Of a stretch of 13,120 bases of DNA, positions 1 to 7,120 are shown piece after piece (position 1 is the stretch's first letter; each line of letters opens with the position of its first letter). A program made the translations under genes and the position numbers. Under the pieces are notes generated by a model. That model worked only from the letters and a program-made list of their open reading frames with translations. It did not search any database and was not told where the DNA came from. Location of the stretch: contig JAFOGE010000125.1 of assembly GCA_017386965.1 (NCBI GenBank), forward strand, positions 1 through 13,120, written 5' to 3'. Source of the stretch: Clostridia bacterium. GTDB taxonomy: Bacteria > Bacillota > Clostridia > Oscillospirales > CAG-272.

Positions 1-580
1 CTTCAAATACGGCGCGATGGGGTCCTCCAAGACCGCAAACGCCCTCATTACCCGATTCAATTACCAGGAGCGAGGCATGAAGGTCTGGCTCATCAAGCCC
101 GCTCTCGATACCCGTGACGGTGCTGATGTGGTCTATTCCCGTGTAGGACTGCAGGCGACCGCAGACGTGATCGATCCCGAGGCGGACATCTATGCTCTCT
201 TTGAGAAGCATCACCGCGAATGCCATGCTGTGATCGCGGATGAGTGCCAGTTTTTTACGTCCGAGCAGATTGATCAGCTGCGGCGGATCGTGGACCGTCT
301 TGACGTCCCGGTGCTTTGCTTCGGCCTGCGCACCGATTTTCTGACACATCTCTTCGAGGGAAGCCGCCGTTTGTTTGAGGTGGCGGATTCCATCACCGAG
401 ATCAAGACGATCTGCTCCTGCGGGAAGAAGGCGATTGTGAACGCCCGCATCGACGACAACGGAAAAATCATCACGCGCGGCGGACAGATCCTCATCGGAG
501 GCAACGATTCCTACGTTGCCATGTGCCACGCCTGCTGGACGGAAGCCGTTCGTGCGCAGGAGGAAAAGGAAGAAAATTAA
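1..580 (+). CDS. tdk: Thymidine kinase, 5' end cut by the window edge
   Basis: Salvage kinase that phosphorylates thymidine to dTMP with ATP in the cytoplasm. The reading frame is open from base 2 and its start codon lies outside the window; probably only a few N-terminal residues are missing, because the visible part begins FKYGAM, next to the P-loop. About 192 residues are visible against roughly 205 in the E. coli enzyme, and the match is to the E. coli-like subtype: NYQERGM after the P-loop, ADECQF (Walker B region with the likely catalytic Glu), FGLRTDF, and IKTICSCGKKA. A CxC pair (ICSC) and a later CHAC pair are the expected structural zinc ligands, with the substrate lasso segment GGNDSYVAMC between them. 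One oddity is that the P-loop reads GAMGSSKT, with Ser where most relatives have Gly before the Lys. It converges on the tetR gene and ends at a hairpin terminator, so it is not part of the aromatic cluster. Confidence 0.95.
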   Translation, partial: FKYGAMGSSKTANALITRFNYQERGMKVWLIKPALDTRDGADVVYSRVGLQATADVIDPEADIYALFEKHHRECHAVIADECQFFTSEQIDQLRRIVDRLDVPVLCFGLRTDFLTHLFEGSRRLFEVADSITEIKTICSCGKKAIVNARIDDNGKIITRGGQILIGGNDSYVAMCHACWTEAVRAQEEKEEN

Positions 581-593
581 CACTCCATACAAA

Positions 594-640
594 AGAGCGT
601 ATCCCTGCCATGGTGCATGGCAGGGATACGCTCTGCTTTT
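594..640. terminator. Bidirectional intrinsic terminator between tdk and tetR
   Basis: A perfect inverted repeat has arms at 594-612 (agagcgtatccctgccatg) and 616-634 around a 3-base gtg loop. On the + strand it is followed by gctttt; on the minus strand it is followed by cttttgt. It lies 13 bases after the tdk stop and overlaps the tetR stop region, so it can end both convergent transcripts. Confidence 0.88.
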
Positions 641-1214
641 ATGCCGTCAGGATTTTCTCCAATTCGGAGCGGATCATGCCGATGGTGCTGCTGTCGTTGG
701 AAAGCTCCTGATTGCCCAGCATCAGGACAGTTCCGTAGATCAAGGCTTGGAATGCATAGGCTTTTTCGGTTGCCTTTTGGCCTTCCTCGCCTCGCTTTTG
801 ACAGTAGGCGTGGATCAGGGAGGCGATTCCGTCGCTGATCTTGCGGCGCTCGACCAGACGAGGATCATCCTGCTCGTTGGCGTCCAGGAGAAGCACGGAG
901 CGGAAATTGGGATTTGCGATCCAAAAGCGGATATGCGCGATTCCGATCTCGCAAAGGCAATGGACCTCATCGGCAGGGAAGGCGCGCAGGATCTGCTCCT
1001 GCAGGAGTGTCCACTGCCGGTTAATGTAGCGGATGATCTCCAGGATCAGTTCTTCCTTGTCGCGAAAATGGCGATAGGGAGCCGCGCAGGAAACCTCGCT
1101 GGCAACGGCCACGCGGCGCAGGGAAAAATCGTTGAGTCCGTGCGTTTCCAGCTCTCGGATGCCAGCGATGATGAGCCGCTCGCGGACGGCACTTGCAGTG
1201 TAGCCTTCTTCCAT
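639..1214 (-). CDS. TetR/AcrR-family transcriptional regulator, divergent from the aromatic operon
   Basis: A 191-residue protein with the usual TetR size and layout. The N-terminal helix-turn-helix covers about residues 9-60, with the recognition part SLRRVAVASEVSCAAPYRHF at 31-50 followed by the typical K-E-E-L helix. The C-terminal half (from about residue 80) is a helical ligand and dimer domain; its FWIANPNFRSVLLLD segment resembles the WHG-type TetR C-terminal domain. No enzyme motif or membrane segment is present. The start at 1214 is supported by GAGGAG six bases upstream. The gene is transcribed away from the 11-gene cluster and shares a 189-bp control region containing two matching palindromes, so it probably represses itself and that cluster. 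This is inferred from position and palindromes. The effector is unknown; a pathway intermediate or aromatic acid is plausible but not shown by sequence. Confidence 0.92.
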   Translation of the reverse strand: MEEGYTASAVRERLIIAGIRELETHGLNDFSLRRVAVASEVSCAAPYRHFRDKEELILEIIRYINRQWTLLQEQILRAFPADEVHCLCEIGIAHIRFWIANPNFRSVLLLDANEQDDPRLVERRKISDGIASLIHAYCQKRGEEGQKATEKAYAFQALIYGTVLMLGNQELSNDSSTIGMIRSELEKILTA

Positions 1215-1226
1215 GTCCTTCTCCTC

Positions 1227-1245
1227 TTGTAAACATTGTTAACTT
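1227..1245. promoter_or_regulatory. Putative TetR operator O1, upstream of tetR
   Basis: An imperfect palindrome whose core gtaaacattgttaac (1229-1243, centre 1236) differs at one base from the perfect core of O2. A 15-base stretch, aacattgttaacttg at 1232-1246, is identical to 1379-1393 in O2. It directly abuts the tetR Shine-Dalgarno sequence (GAGGAG at 1221-1226, minus strand). Assignment to this TetR protein is by inference. Confidence 0.75.
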
Positions 1246-1286
1246 GCAAAACGGCATTGTCCGCAAGTTCGATTGCTTTCGGTATC

Positions 1287-1315
1287 ATTTTATCATATGA
1301 TAGGAGGATTTTCAA
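1287..1315 (-). promoter_or_regulatory. Predicted sigma-A promoter of tetR
   Basis: On the minus strand, -35 TTGAAA (1315-1310) and -10 TAAAAT (1292-1287) are separated by 17 bases. The predicted transcription start is near 1280, giving a leader of about 65 bases that contains O1. A perfect 12-base palindrome, tatcatatgata at 1291-1302, overlaps the -10 edge and spacer. An alternative -10, TATGAT (1297-1292), lacks a well-placed -35. Confidence 0.6.
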
Positions 1316-1335
1316 GGGGAATTTCAAAAAAACTA

Positions 1336-1363
1336 TTGACTTTTTTTCAATATCATGTATAAT
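1336..1363 (+). promoter_or_regulatory. Predicted sigma-A promoter of the aromatic/methionine cluster
   Basis: -35 TTGACT (1336-1341) and a perfect -10 TATAAT (1358-1363) are 16 bases apart, with an A-rich stretch (about 1325-1331) just upstream. The predicted start is near 1370, so the leader to the ATG at 1404 is only about 35 bases, too short for a T-box, riboswitch or attenuator. Operator O2 starts just downstream of the predicted start. Confidence 0.82.
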
Positions 1364-1373
1364 AGGGATAACA

Positions 1374-1392
1374 AAGTTAACATTGTTAACTT
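1374..1392. promoter_or_regulatory. Putative TetR operator O2, upstream of the operon
   Basis: A perfect 19-base palindrome, aagttaacattgttaactt, with 9-base arms around a single central T at 1383. It lies between the predicted transcription start and the Shine-Dalgarno sequence GGAGG (1393-1397), which it touches. A repressor bound here would block early elongation or initiation. It shares 15 consecutive bases with O1. In RNA the same bases could form an 8-bp A/U-rich hairpin with an AUU loop. Confidence 0.8.
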
Positions 1393-1403
1393 GGAGGTAT
1401 CAC

Positions 1404-2594
1404 ATGGTCAATGAACGAATGAAGGAGCTTGGATCGAGAAGATCCGTGATCCGAGAGCTGTTTGAATACGGAAAGCTGCGCAAGCAGGAGATCGGGGAGG
1501 AGAACGTCTTTGATTTCAGCTTGGGTAATCCCAGTGTCCCCGCTCCCGACGCGGTGCGCGAACGTTTGGTGGAGCTTTTGCAGGAGAGCGATCCTGTCAA
1601 GCTGCACGGATACACGTCCGCACAGGGAGATCTCGGGGTTCGCCAATCCATTGCAGACTATCTCAACCGTACCTATGGGGCAGATCTTCGGGCGGATTGC
1701 TTCTATCTGACAGCAGGTGCCGCAGCCTCTCTGACGGTTTCCTTGACCGCGATCCTGAATCCCGGCGACGAGGTGATCCTGCTTGCCCCCTTCTTTCCCG
1801 AGTACCGCGTCTTTGTAGAGCGCACGGGTGCCAAGGTAATTCCCGTGCCCTGCGGCGCACCGGATTTTCAGCCTGATCTGCAGGCGCTTGAAGACGCAAT
1901 CACAAAACGCACGCGCGCCGTCTTGGTCAATTCTCCGAACAATCCGACAGGGGCGGTTCTGACCGCGGGAAATGCCAAAGGGTTGAGTGAGATCCTGCGT
2001 CGGGGCTCCGAGCGTATCGGCGAGCCGATCTACCTGATCGCGGACGAGCCTTATCGGGAGCTGGTTTATGGCGATACCGAGGTTCCGTATCTGCCGAACG
2101 ATTATGAGAATACGGTCGTCTGCTATTCCTTCAGCAAGTCGATCTCGCTTCCGGGGGAGCGCATTGGATACGTGATGGTATCTCCCCGCGCCAAGGATTT
2201 TTCGGATCTGTATGCGGCCGTTTGCGGAGCGGGAAGAGCGCTTGGATTCGTTTGCGCACCGACTCTTTTTCAGTATCTGATCCCCTCGGTATTGGGAATG
2301 ACGGCGGATCTTTCGGTGTACGACACCAACCGCCGATTGCTCCTGGAGAGCCTTACGGCCTACGGCTTTTCCGTCGTTCCCCCAAAGGGTGCGTTCTATT
2401 TGTTTGTCAAGGCTCCCGACGGTGATGCGTGTGCGTTTTGCGAGCGCGCAAAGGCGGAGGAGCTTTTGCTGGTCCCCTCGGAGGACTTTGGCTGTGATGG
2501 CTATGTGCGCATTTCCTATTGCGTTACGACGGAGCAGGTTGAGCGGTCACTCCCTGCATTCCAACGCCTTGCAAGAAGCTACGGGCTCGGATGA
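1404..2594 (+). CDS. Class I/II PLP aminotransferase, candidate aromatic amino acid transaminase
   Basis: A 396-residue fold-type I aminotransferase. The PLP site is complete: NSPNNPTG (residues 176-183, with the pyridoxal Asn at 180), IADEPY (Asp214 and Tyr217), Schiff-base Lys245 in YSFSKS, Arg253 in GERIGY for the phosphate, and a C-terminal YVRISY whose Arg fits the substrate carboxylate. The reading frame stays open upstream to 1236, but the ATG at 1404 is chosen because GGAGG sits six bases before it and because the longer version would cross the promoter and operator. Family members are often labelled aspartate aminotransferase and specificity cannot be read reliably. As first gene of an operon that makes phenylpyruvate and 4-hydroxyphenylpyruvate and otherwise lacks a transaminase, the likely role is the last step to Phe and Tyr (inference). 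Confidence 0.93.
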   Translation: MVNERMKELGSRRSVIRELFEYGKLRKQEIGEENVFDFSLGNPSVPAPDAVRERLVELLQESDPVKLHGYTSAQGDLGVRQSIADYLNRTYGADLRADCFYLTAGAAASLTVSLTAILNPGDEVILLAPFFPEYRVFVERTGAKVIPVPCGAPDFQPDLQALEDAITKRTRAVLVNSPNNPTGAVLTAGNAKGLSEILRRGSERIGEPIYLIADEPYRELVYGDTEVPYLPNDYENTVVCYSFSKSISLPGERIGYVMVSPRAKDFSDLYAAVCGAGRALGFVCAPTLFQYLIPSVLGMTADLSVYDTNRRLLLESLTAYGFSVVPPKGAFYLFVKAPDGDACAFCERAKAEELLLVPSEDFGCDGYVRISYCVTTEQVERSLPAFQRLARSYGLG

Positions 2595-2630
2595 CAAGTG
2601 CGAAGAAGATTCCCTTAAAGGAGAAAGACA

Positions 2631-3722
2631 ATGGATCTGTTGGAACAGGCAAGACTTGAGATCAATGAGGTGGACCGCGAGATGGCGGAGCTTTTCGTGC
2701 GCCGCATGAGAGCGGCCGAGAAGGTGGCTGCCTATAAGAAGGAGAAGGGGCTTCCTGTTCTCGATCCCGCGCGGGAGGAGCTGGTGCTTCGCAAAAACGC
2801 GGGACGCGTGGAGGATGATATGCTTCGCGCCTATTACGTCAATTTTTTGAAGAATAATATGGCCATCTCCCGCTCCTATCAGCACAAGATACTGGAGGGA
2901 ATGCGCGTTGCCTATTGCGGAACCGAGGGCGCGTTTGCGCATATCGCAACGGGAAAGCTTTTCCCGACGGCACGCAAGGTGGCCTTCGGAGATTTTGCGG
3001 ATGCCTACCGCGCTGTGGAGGAAGGGAAATGCGACGTTGCCGTTCTGCCCTTGGAAAACAGCTACAACGGCGAGGTCGGTCAGGTCACGGATCTGATGTT
3101 TGCGGGAGGCCTATATGTCAATGCCATGATAGAGCTTGCGGTCACGCAGGATCTTTTGGTCCTTCCCGGAACCAAAATGGAGCAGATCAAGCGTGTTGTC
3201 AGTCATCCGCAGGCGCTCGGACAGTGTGCGGAATATATCCGCCAACAGGGATGGGAGCCGGTGGAATACAGCAATACCGCTCTGGCGGCCAAGTTTGTTG
3301 CCGAAAATGGGGATCCTTCGATCGCGGCCATCGCCAGCGAGGAGGCTGCGGAGATCTTCGGTCTGCAGGTTAAGGCGCGCAACATCAACGCCAGCCGTAC
3401 CAACACGACGCGCTTTGCGGTCTTTTCCGGAAGCGAGCATCTCCACAAGAAGGCGGAGATGGGCGAGCATTTTATCCTGATGTTCACGGTAAAGAACGAG
3501 GCGGGAGCGCTTGCCAAGGCCATTGACGTCATCGGTCAGCATGGTTTCAATATGCGCTGCCTGCGAAGCCGCCCCATGAAGGAGCTTTTGTGGCAATACT
3601 ATTTTTACGTTGAGGCCGAGGGTGCCGTTCACAGTCCTGCGGGCAAGGAGATGCTCGGGGAGCTGGAGGCATTCTGTGACCGCCTCAAAATGGTTGGCAC
3701 CTATTCCAAGGCAGGATCGTAA
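2631..3722 (+). CDS. pheA: Bifunctional chorismate mutase / prephenate dehydratase with ACT domain
   Basis: A 363-residue cytosolic enzyme turning chorismate to prephenate and prephenate to phenylpyruvate. Residues 1-85 are an AroQ-class helical chorismate mutase with the expected active-site residues Arg8, Arg25, Lys36, Asp45, Arg48 and Glu49. Residues about 91-270 form the prephenate dehydratase domain: VAYCGTEGAFAH near the start, LPLENSYNGEVGQV, and the catalytic TRF motif at 260-262. Residues about 280-355 form an ACT domain with GALA (292-295) and an RSRP motif (312-315), close to the GALV and ESRP motifs that bind phenylalanine in relatives, so feedback inhibition by Phe is likely. AAAGGAG lies seven bases before the ATG. 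It sits 36 bases after the aminotransferase. It is the only chorismate mutase in the window, so its prephenate may also feed TyrA. Confidence 0.96.
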   Translation: MDLLEQARLEINEVDREMAELFVRRMRAAEKVAAYKKEKGLPVLDPAREELVLRKNAGRVEDDMLRAYYVNFLKNNMAISRSYQHKILEGMRVAYCGTEGAFAHIATGKLFPTARKVAFGDFADAYRAVEEGKCDVAVLPLENSYNGEVGQVTDLMFAGGLYVNAMIELAVTQDLLVLPGTKMEQIKRVVSHPQALGQCAEYIRQQGWEPVEYSNTALAAKFVAENGDPSIAAIASEEAAEIFGLQVKARNINASRTNTTRFAVFSGSEHLHKKAEMGEHFILMFTVKNEAGALAKAIDVIGQHGFNMRCLRSRPMKELLWQYYFYVEAEGAVHSPAGKEMLGELEAFCDRLKMVGTYSKAGS

Positions 3723-3733
3723 AGGAGAAGGAA

Positions 3734-4750
3734 ATGGTTTTACATCTGGAGCTGCAGGAGCGCGGATACGACATTCTATTGGAGCGCGGAGCGCTGGGGC
3801 GTGCCGCGGACTATCTGAACCTGAATCGCCGTGTACTGATCGTCACGGATGACGGCGTTCCGCCGATCTATGCCCAAACGGTGGCAAGGTCCTGTCGGGA
3901 TGCAGTGATCGTCACGGTGGAGCAGGGGGAGGTAAGCAAGAGCGTTGCTTGCTTCGAAAGGCTTTGCTTACGCCTGCTGCAGGAGGGCTTTACGCGCACC
4001 GACTGCGTTGTTGCCGTTGGCGGCGGTGTTGTCGGGGATCTGGCCGGATTCGTGGCGGCGTCCTATATGCGCGGCATTGATTTCTATAATATTCCCACCA
4101 CGCTGCTCTCGCAGGTGGATTCCTCGATCGGCGGAAAGGTTGCGATCAATCTCGGTGGGGTCAAGAACATCGTGGGCGCGTTTTATCAGCCCAAGCGCGT
4201 TCTGATCGATCCCGAGGTGCTTTCCACACTTCCGACGCTCCAGATTGCAAACGGACTCGCTGAGTCCATCAAGATGGCAATGACGTCGGATGCGGATCTC
4301 TTTGCGCTTTTGGAGCGCGAGGATCCCATGAAGGTCATGGATACGGTGATCGAACGATCCCTTCGCATCAAGAAGAACGTGGTCGAGCAGGATGAAAGAG
4401 AAGCGGGACTTCGCAAGATTTTGAATTTCGGACATACGTTGGGACATGGCATTGAGGCATCGCAGACGGAGAACGGTCTGTATCACGGAGAATGCGTTGC
4501 ATTGGGAATGCTTCCGATGTGCACTCCCGCCATTCGCGCACGCTTGCTTCCGTTGCTCTCCCGCGTAGGACTTCCTACGTCCTTGGAGGGCGACTTGGAG
4601 GAAATGCTGGAGCTGGCTTCCCACGATAAAAAGTGCAAGGGAAGCGTGATCTCGGTCGTGCGTGTGGAGGAGATCGGAAGCTTTGTGCTTTCGGACGAAG
4701 AGATTGAGGACTGGAAAGCGGGGATCCGTTCTGCGCTTTCGAAGAATTGA
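3734..4750 (+). CDS. aroB: 3-dehydroquinate synthase
   Basis: Second shikimate-pathway step: DAHP to 3-dehydroquinate, using NAD and a divalent metal. The 338-residue protein is slightly shorter than the common 350-360. Seen in order: the NAD-binding GGGVVGDLAGFVAAS (from residue 96), PTTLLSQVDSSIGGK (121-135), a GGVKNIVGAF active-site loop, metal ligand Glu177 with Lys180 in GLAESIK, NFGHTLGHGIE with His234 and His238, and YHGE with His251. The pheA stop codon TAA is itself the first part of the ribosome binding site (taaaggag), and the gap is only 11 bases, so the two genes are cotranscribed. No frameshift or missing motif was seen. Confidence 0.96.
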   Translation: MVLHLELQERGYDILLERGALGRAADYLNLNRRVLIVTDDGVPPIYAQTVARSCRDAVIVTVEQGEVSKSVACFERLCLRLLQEGFTRTDCVVAVGGGVVGDLAGFVAASYMRGIDFYNIPTTLLSQVDSSIGGKVAINLGGVKNIVGAFYQPKRVLIDPEVLSTLPTLQIANGLAESIKMAMTSDADLFALLEREDPMKVMDTVIERSLRIKKNVVEQDEREAGLRKILNFGHTLGHGIEASQTENGLYHGECVALGMLPMCTPAIRARLLPLLSRVGLPTSLEGDLEEMLELASHDKKCKGSVISVVRVEEIGSFVLSDEEIEDWKAGIRSALSKN

Positions 4751-4765
4751 AAGGATTGTACGCAG

Positions 4766-5863
4766 ATGAAAAACACCTTTGGAAACAATGTGACCCTGAC
4801 CCTTTTTGGGGAGAGTCACGGCCCTCGGATCGGTGCCGTTCTGGACGGCCTGGCTCCCGGGATCTTGGTGGATGAAAAGCGGATTGCGCATCAGCTTTCG
4901 TTGCGCCGTCCTTTTGGAAAAATCTCCACGGCCCGCGTTGAGCCGGACCCGGTCGAGATTGTCAGCGGCGTATTTGAGGGAAGGACCACAGGGACCCCCT
5001 TGTGCATTCTGATTCCCAATACCAATACCAAGAGTGCGGATTATCAAAAGGGGCTTCCCAGGCCCGGCCACGCCGATTATACCGCAGAGTGTAAATATCA
5101 CGGATACCAGGACTATCGCGGAGGAGGTCATTTTTCGGGACGTCTGACCGCGCCCCTTGTTGCGGCGGGAGCGATTCTGCTTTCCGCCCTGGAAGCGAAG
5201 GGAATCTTCCTTGGAACCCATATTTTGCAGCTGGAAAAGGTACGCGACCGTGCATTTTCGGAGTTGGCGTCGGATCTTTCCTGCCTGCGGGAAAAACAAT
5301 TTCCCGTTCTTTCGGAGAGTGCCTCTGCCGAGATGGTGGCGGCGATCGAGGCCGCGGCGGCCGAGGGGGATAGCGTGGGCGGCATTCTGGAAAGTGCCGT
5401 GATCGGTATGCCCGCAGGGGTTGGCGAGCCTTGGTTTGATACGGTCGAAGGACTTCTTTCCCACGCACTCTTTTCGATTCCTGCCGTAAAGGGCGTAGAG
5501 TTTGGAGATGGCTTTGGATTCGCGGAGATGCGCGGAAGCCAAGCGAACGATCCCTTCTGCGTCTGCCAAGGGCAGGTGCAAACGCGTACCAATCGAAACG
5601 GAGGGATCAACGGCGGGATCACAAACGGAATGCCCTTGATCTTCCGCACGGCCGTCAAGCCGACGCCCTCGATCTTTCGGGAGCAGGAGAGTGTAGATCT
5701 GGCCGCAATGCAGGAGAAGCCCCTGCTTCTTTCGGGCAGACACGACCCCGCGATCCTGCATCGCGCGCGTGTTGTCGTGGATAGCATCAGCGCGTTGGTT
5801 CTTTGCGATCTTCTTGCAACGCGATTCGGGACGGATTATTTTTCTCCCGAGGCGAAGGCGTAA
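4766..5863 (+). CDS. aroC: Chorismate synthase
   Basis: Final shikimate-pathway step: 5-enolpyruvylshikimate 3-phosphate to chorismate, needing reduced FMN. The 365-residue length is normal. Visible motifs are FGESHGP (14-20, catalytic His18), LRRPFGKISTARVEPDPVEI, SGVFEGRTTGTPL, RPGHADYTA (99-107, second catalytic His102), YQDYRGGGHFSGR (114-126), and a C-terminal SGRHDPA with the expected Asp. GHFSGR replaces the enteric GRSSAR, a variant I associate with Clostridia. No flavin reductase domain is fused, so an outside source of reduced FMN is assumed. AAGGA lies 10 bases before the ATG. The gap to aroB is 15 bases and to the next gene 12. Confidence 0.96.
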   Translation: MKNTFGNNVTLTLFGESHGPRIGAVLDGLAPGILVDEKRIAHQLSLRRPFGKISTARVEPDPVEIVSGVFEGRTTGTPLCILIPNTNTKSADYQKGLPRPGHADYTAECKYHGYQDYRGGGHFSGRLTAPLVAAGAILLSALEAKGIFLGTHILQLEKVRDRAFSELASDLSCLREKQFPVLSESASAEMVAAIEAAAAEGDSVGGILESAVIGMPAGVGEPWFDTVEGLLSHALFSIPAVKGVEFGDGFGFAEMRGSQANDPFCVCQGQVQTRTNRNGGINGGITNGMPLIFRTAVKPTPSIFREQESVDLAAMQEKPLLLSGRHDPAILHRARVVVDSISALVLCDLLATRFGTDYFSPEAKA

Positions 5864-5875
5864 GGAGGCTCGCGT

Positions 5876-7120
5876 ATGCAATACGGCTGCATTGCCGAGC
5901 GCCTGGGACACAGCTTTTCCCCGGAGATCCATGCGCTTCTGGCAGATTATTCTTATGAGCTTTGCGAGCTTGCGCCGCATGAGGTCGGCCCGTTTCTCAA
6001 GGAGGGGGACTTTTGCGGTATCAATGTGACCATTCCGTATAAGGAAACGGTCATTCCGTATCTTTCCTTTGTGGACGAGGAGGCGAAGCGCATTGGCGCG
6101 GTCAATACGATCGTCCGACGGGACGGAAAGCTTTACGGATACAATACGGATTTTTACGGGATGTGCGCCCTCTTTGAGCATATGGGAGTTTCCCTTGCGG
6201 GAAGAAAGGTTGCGATCCTTGGAACGGGTGGTACGTCACGAACCTCGCGCGCCGTTGCCGAGGCCCTGGGGGCTTCGGAGATCCTCTTGGTCAGCAGGCG
6301 TGCGCGGGATGGCGTAATCACATATGATGACTTATATCAGGAGCATTCCGACGTTGAAATCCTGATCAATACAACGCCGGTGGGGATGTATCCGCATCCC
6401 GATGCTGCCGCGGTGGACGTACGTTCCTTCCCGCGCTTGCAGGGAGTGGCAGATGCCGTCTATAATCCCGTGCGGTCCACCCTTGTTTTAGAGGCTCGCC
6501 GTCTTGGCATCCCCGCCGAGGGCGGACTCTTCATGCTGATCGCGCAGGCTATGCGTGCCTCCGAGATCTTTTTGGATAAGACCTATCCGAAGGGAACGGT
6601 GGAGCGCATTTACGAAATCCTGCTTCGCAGGAAGGAAAATCTTGTGCTGATCGGCATGCCCGGAAGCGGAAAGAGTACGGTCGGACGCCTGCTTGCCCAT
6701 TCCCTCGGACGTGAATTTGTTGATACGGACGAGCTGGTCGTGCATACGGACGGACGAGAGATCTCCGATATTTTCAAAGAGGATGGAGAGGTCTTCTTCC
6801 GCGACCTGGAAACGCGGATGCTCTGCGAAGGGGTAGCGCAAAGGAACGGATTGGTTGTCGCAACGGGCGGCGGAGCGATCCTTCGAGAGGAAAACGTAGC
6901 GGCCCTTCGTCGGAACGGAAGACTCTATTTTTTGGATCGGGAGCTCAAGGATCTGCTTCCTACGCCGGATCGGCCGCTTGCGTCCTCGGCCGAGGACATT
7001 CGCCGACGCTATGAGGAGCGCTATGCTCTCTATACGGCGGCGGCAGACAGACGAATCGAGATCTCCGGGGATGCAGAGCAAACCGCATGGGAGATCGGAA
7101 AGGATTTCGGAACACGATGA
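5876..7120 (+). CDS. aroE-aroK: Shikimate dehydrogenase-shikimate kinase fusion
   Basis: One 414-residue frame holds two consecutive pathway enzymes. Residues 1 to about 250 are shikimate dehydrogenase (3-dehydroshikimate to shikimate with NADPH): GHSFSPEIH (11-19) for the substrate hydroxyls, NVTIPYK with catalytic Lys56, GAVNTI (Asn77), YNTD with Asp92, nucleotide loop GTGGTSRTSRA (116-126), NTTPVGMYP, and Gln224 in GLFMLIAQ. Residues about 254-414 are shikimate kinase (shikimate to shikimate 3-phosphate): Walker A GMPGSGKST (260-268, Lys266), DTD (283-285), Arg309 in FFRDLE, GGG (331-333), and the lid Arg366 in DRPLA. Both domains keep their key residues, so both should be active. The junction is a short charged linker (LLRRKEN). 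The Shine-Dalgarno AAGGAGG overlaps the aroC stop, and the gene ends in an ATGA overlap with aroQ. Confidence 0.95.
   Translation: MQYGCIAERLGHSFSPEIHALLADYSYELCELAPHEVGPFLKEGDFCGINVTIPYKETVIPYLSFVDEEAKRIGAVNTIVRRDGKLYGYNTDFYGMCALFEHMGVSLAGRKVAILGTGGTSRTSRAVAEALGASEILLVSRRARDGVITYDDLYQEHSDVEILINTTPVGMYPHPDAAAVDVRSFPRLQGVADAVYNPVRSTLVLEARRLGIPAEGGLFMLIAQAMRASEIFLDKTYPKGTVERIYEILLRRKENLVLIGMPGSGKSTVGRLLAHSLGREFVDTDELVVHTDGREISDIFKEDGEVFFRDLETRMLCEGVAQRNGLVVATGGGAILREENVAALRRNGRLYFLDRELKDLLPTPDRPLASSAEDIRRRYEERYALYTAAADRRIEISGDAEQTAWEIGKDFGTR

Noticed and set aside
516..1232. A 238-codon plus-strand open frame across tdk end, the terminator and tetR
   Set aside because: It crosses a perfect terminator hairpin and is antisense to a clear TetR protein.
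1291..1302. A perfect palindrome, tatcatatgata, as a third TetR operator
   Set aside because: It shares no core with O1/O2 (gttaac) and is A/T-rich promoter sequence where short palindromes are common.
1236..1403. A 56-residue upstream extension of the aminotransferase
   Set aside because: The extension would encode the promoter and operator O2 region; the ATG at 1404 has an ideal ribosome binding site and gives the normal family N-terminus.
1370..1403. T-box, riboswitch or attenuator in the operon leader
   Set aside because: The predicted leader is only about 35 bases, with no room for such an element.
3968..6181. A 737-codon open frame on the minus strand opposite aroB, aroC and aroE-aroK
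   Set aside because: It mirrors three well-supported genes in codon phase and is explained by absence of TTA, CTA and TCA codons there. Its translation has no recognisable domain.
7087..7116. A 10-residue N-terminal extension of AroQ
   Set aside because: The conserved family start MKLYILNGPN begins at 7117, and the extra residues are just aroE-aroK sequence in another frame.
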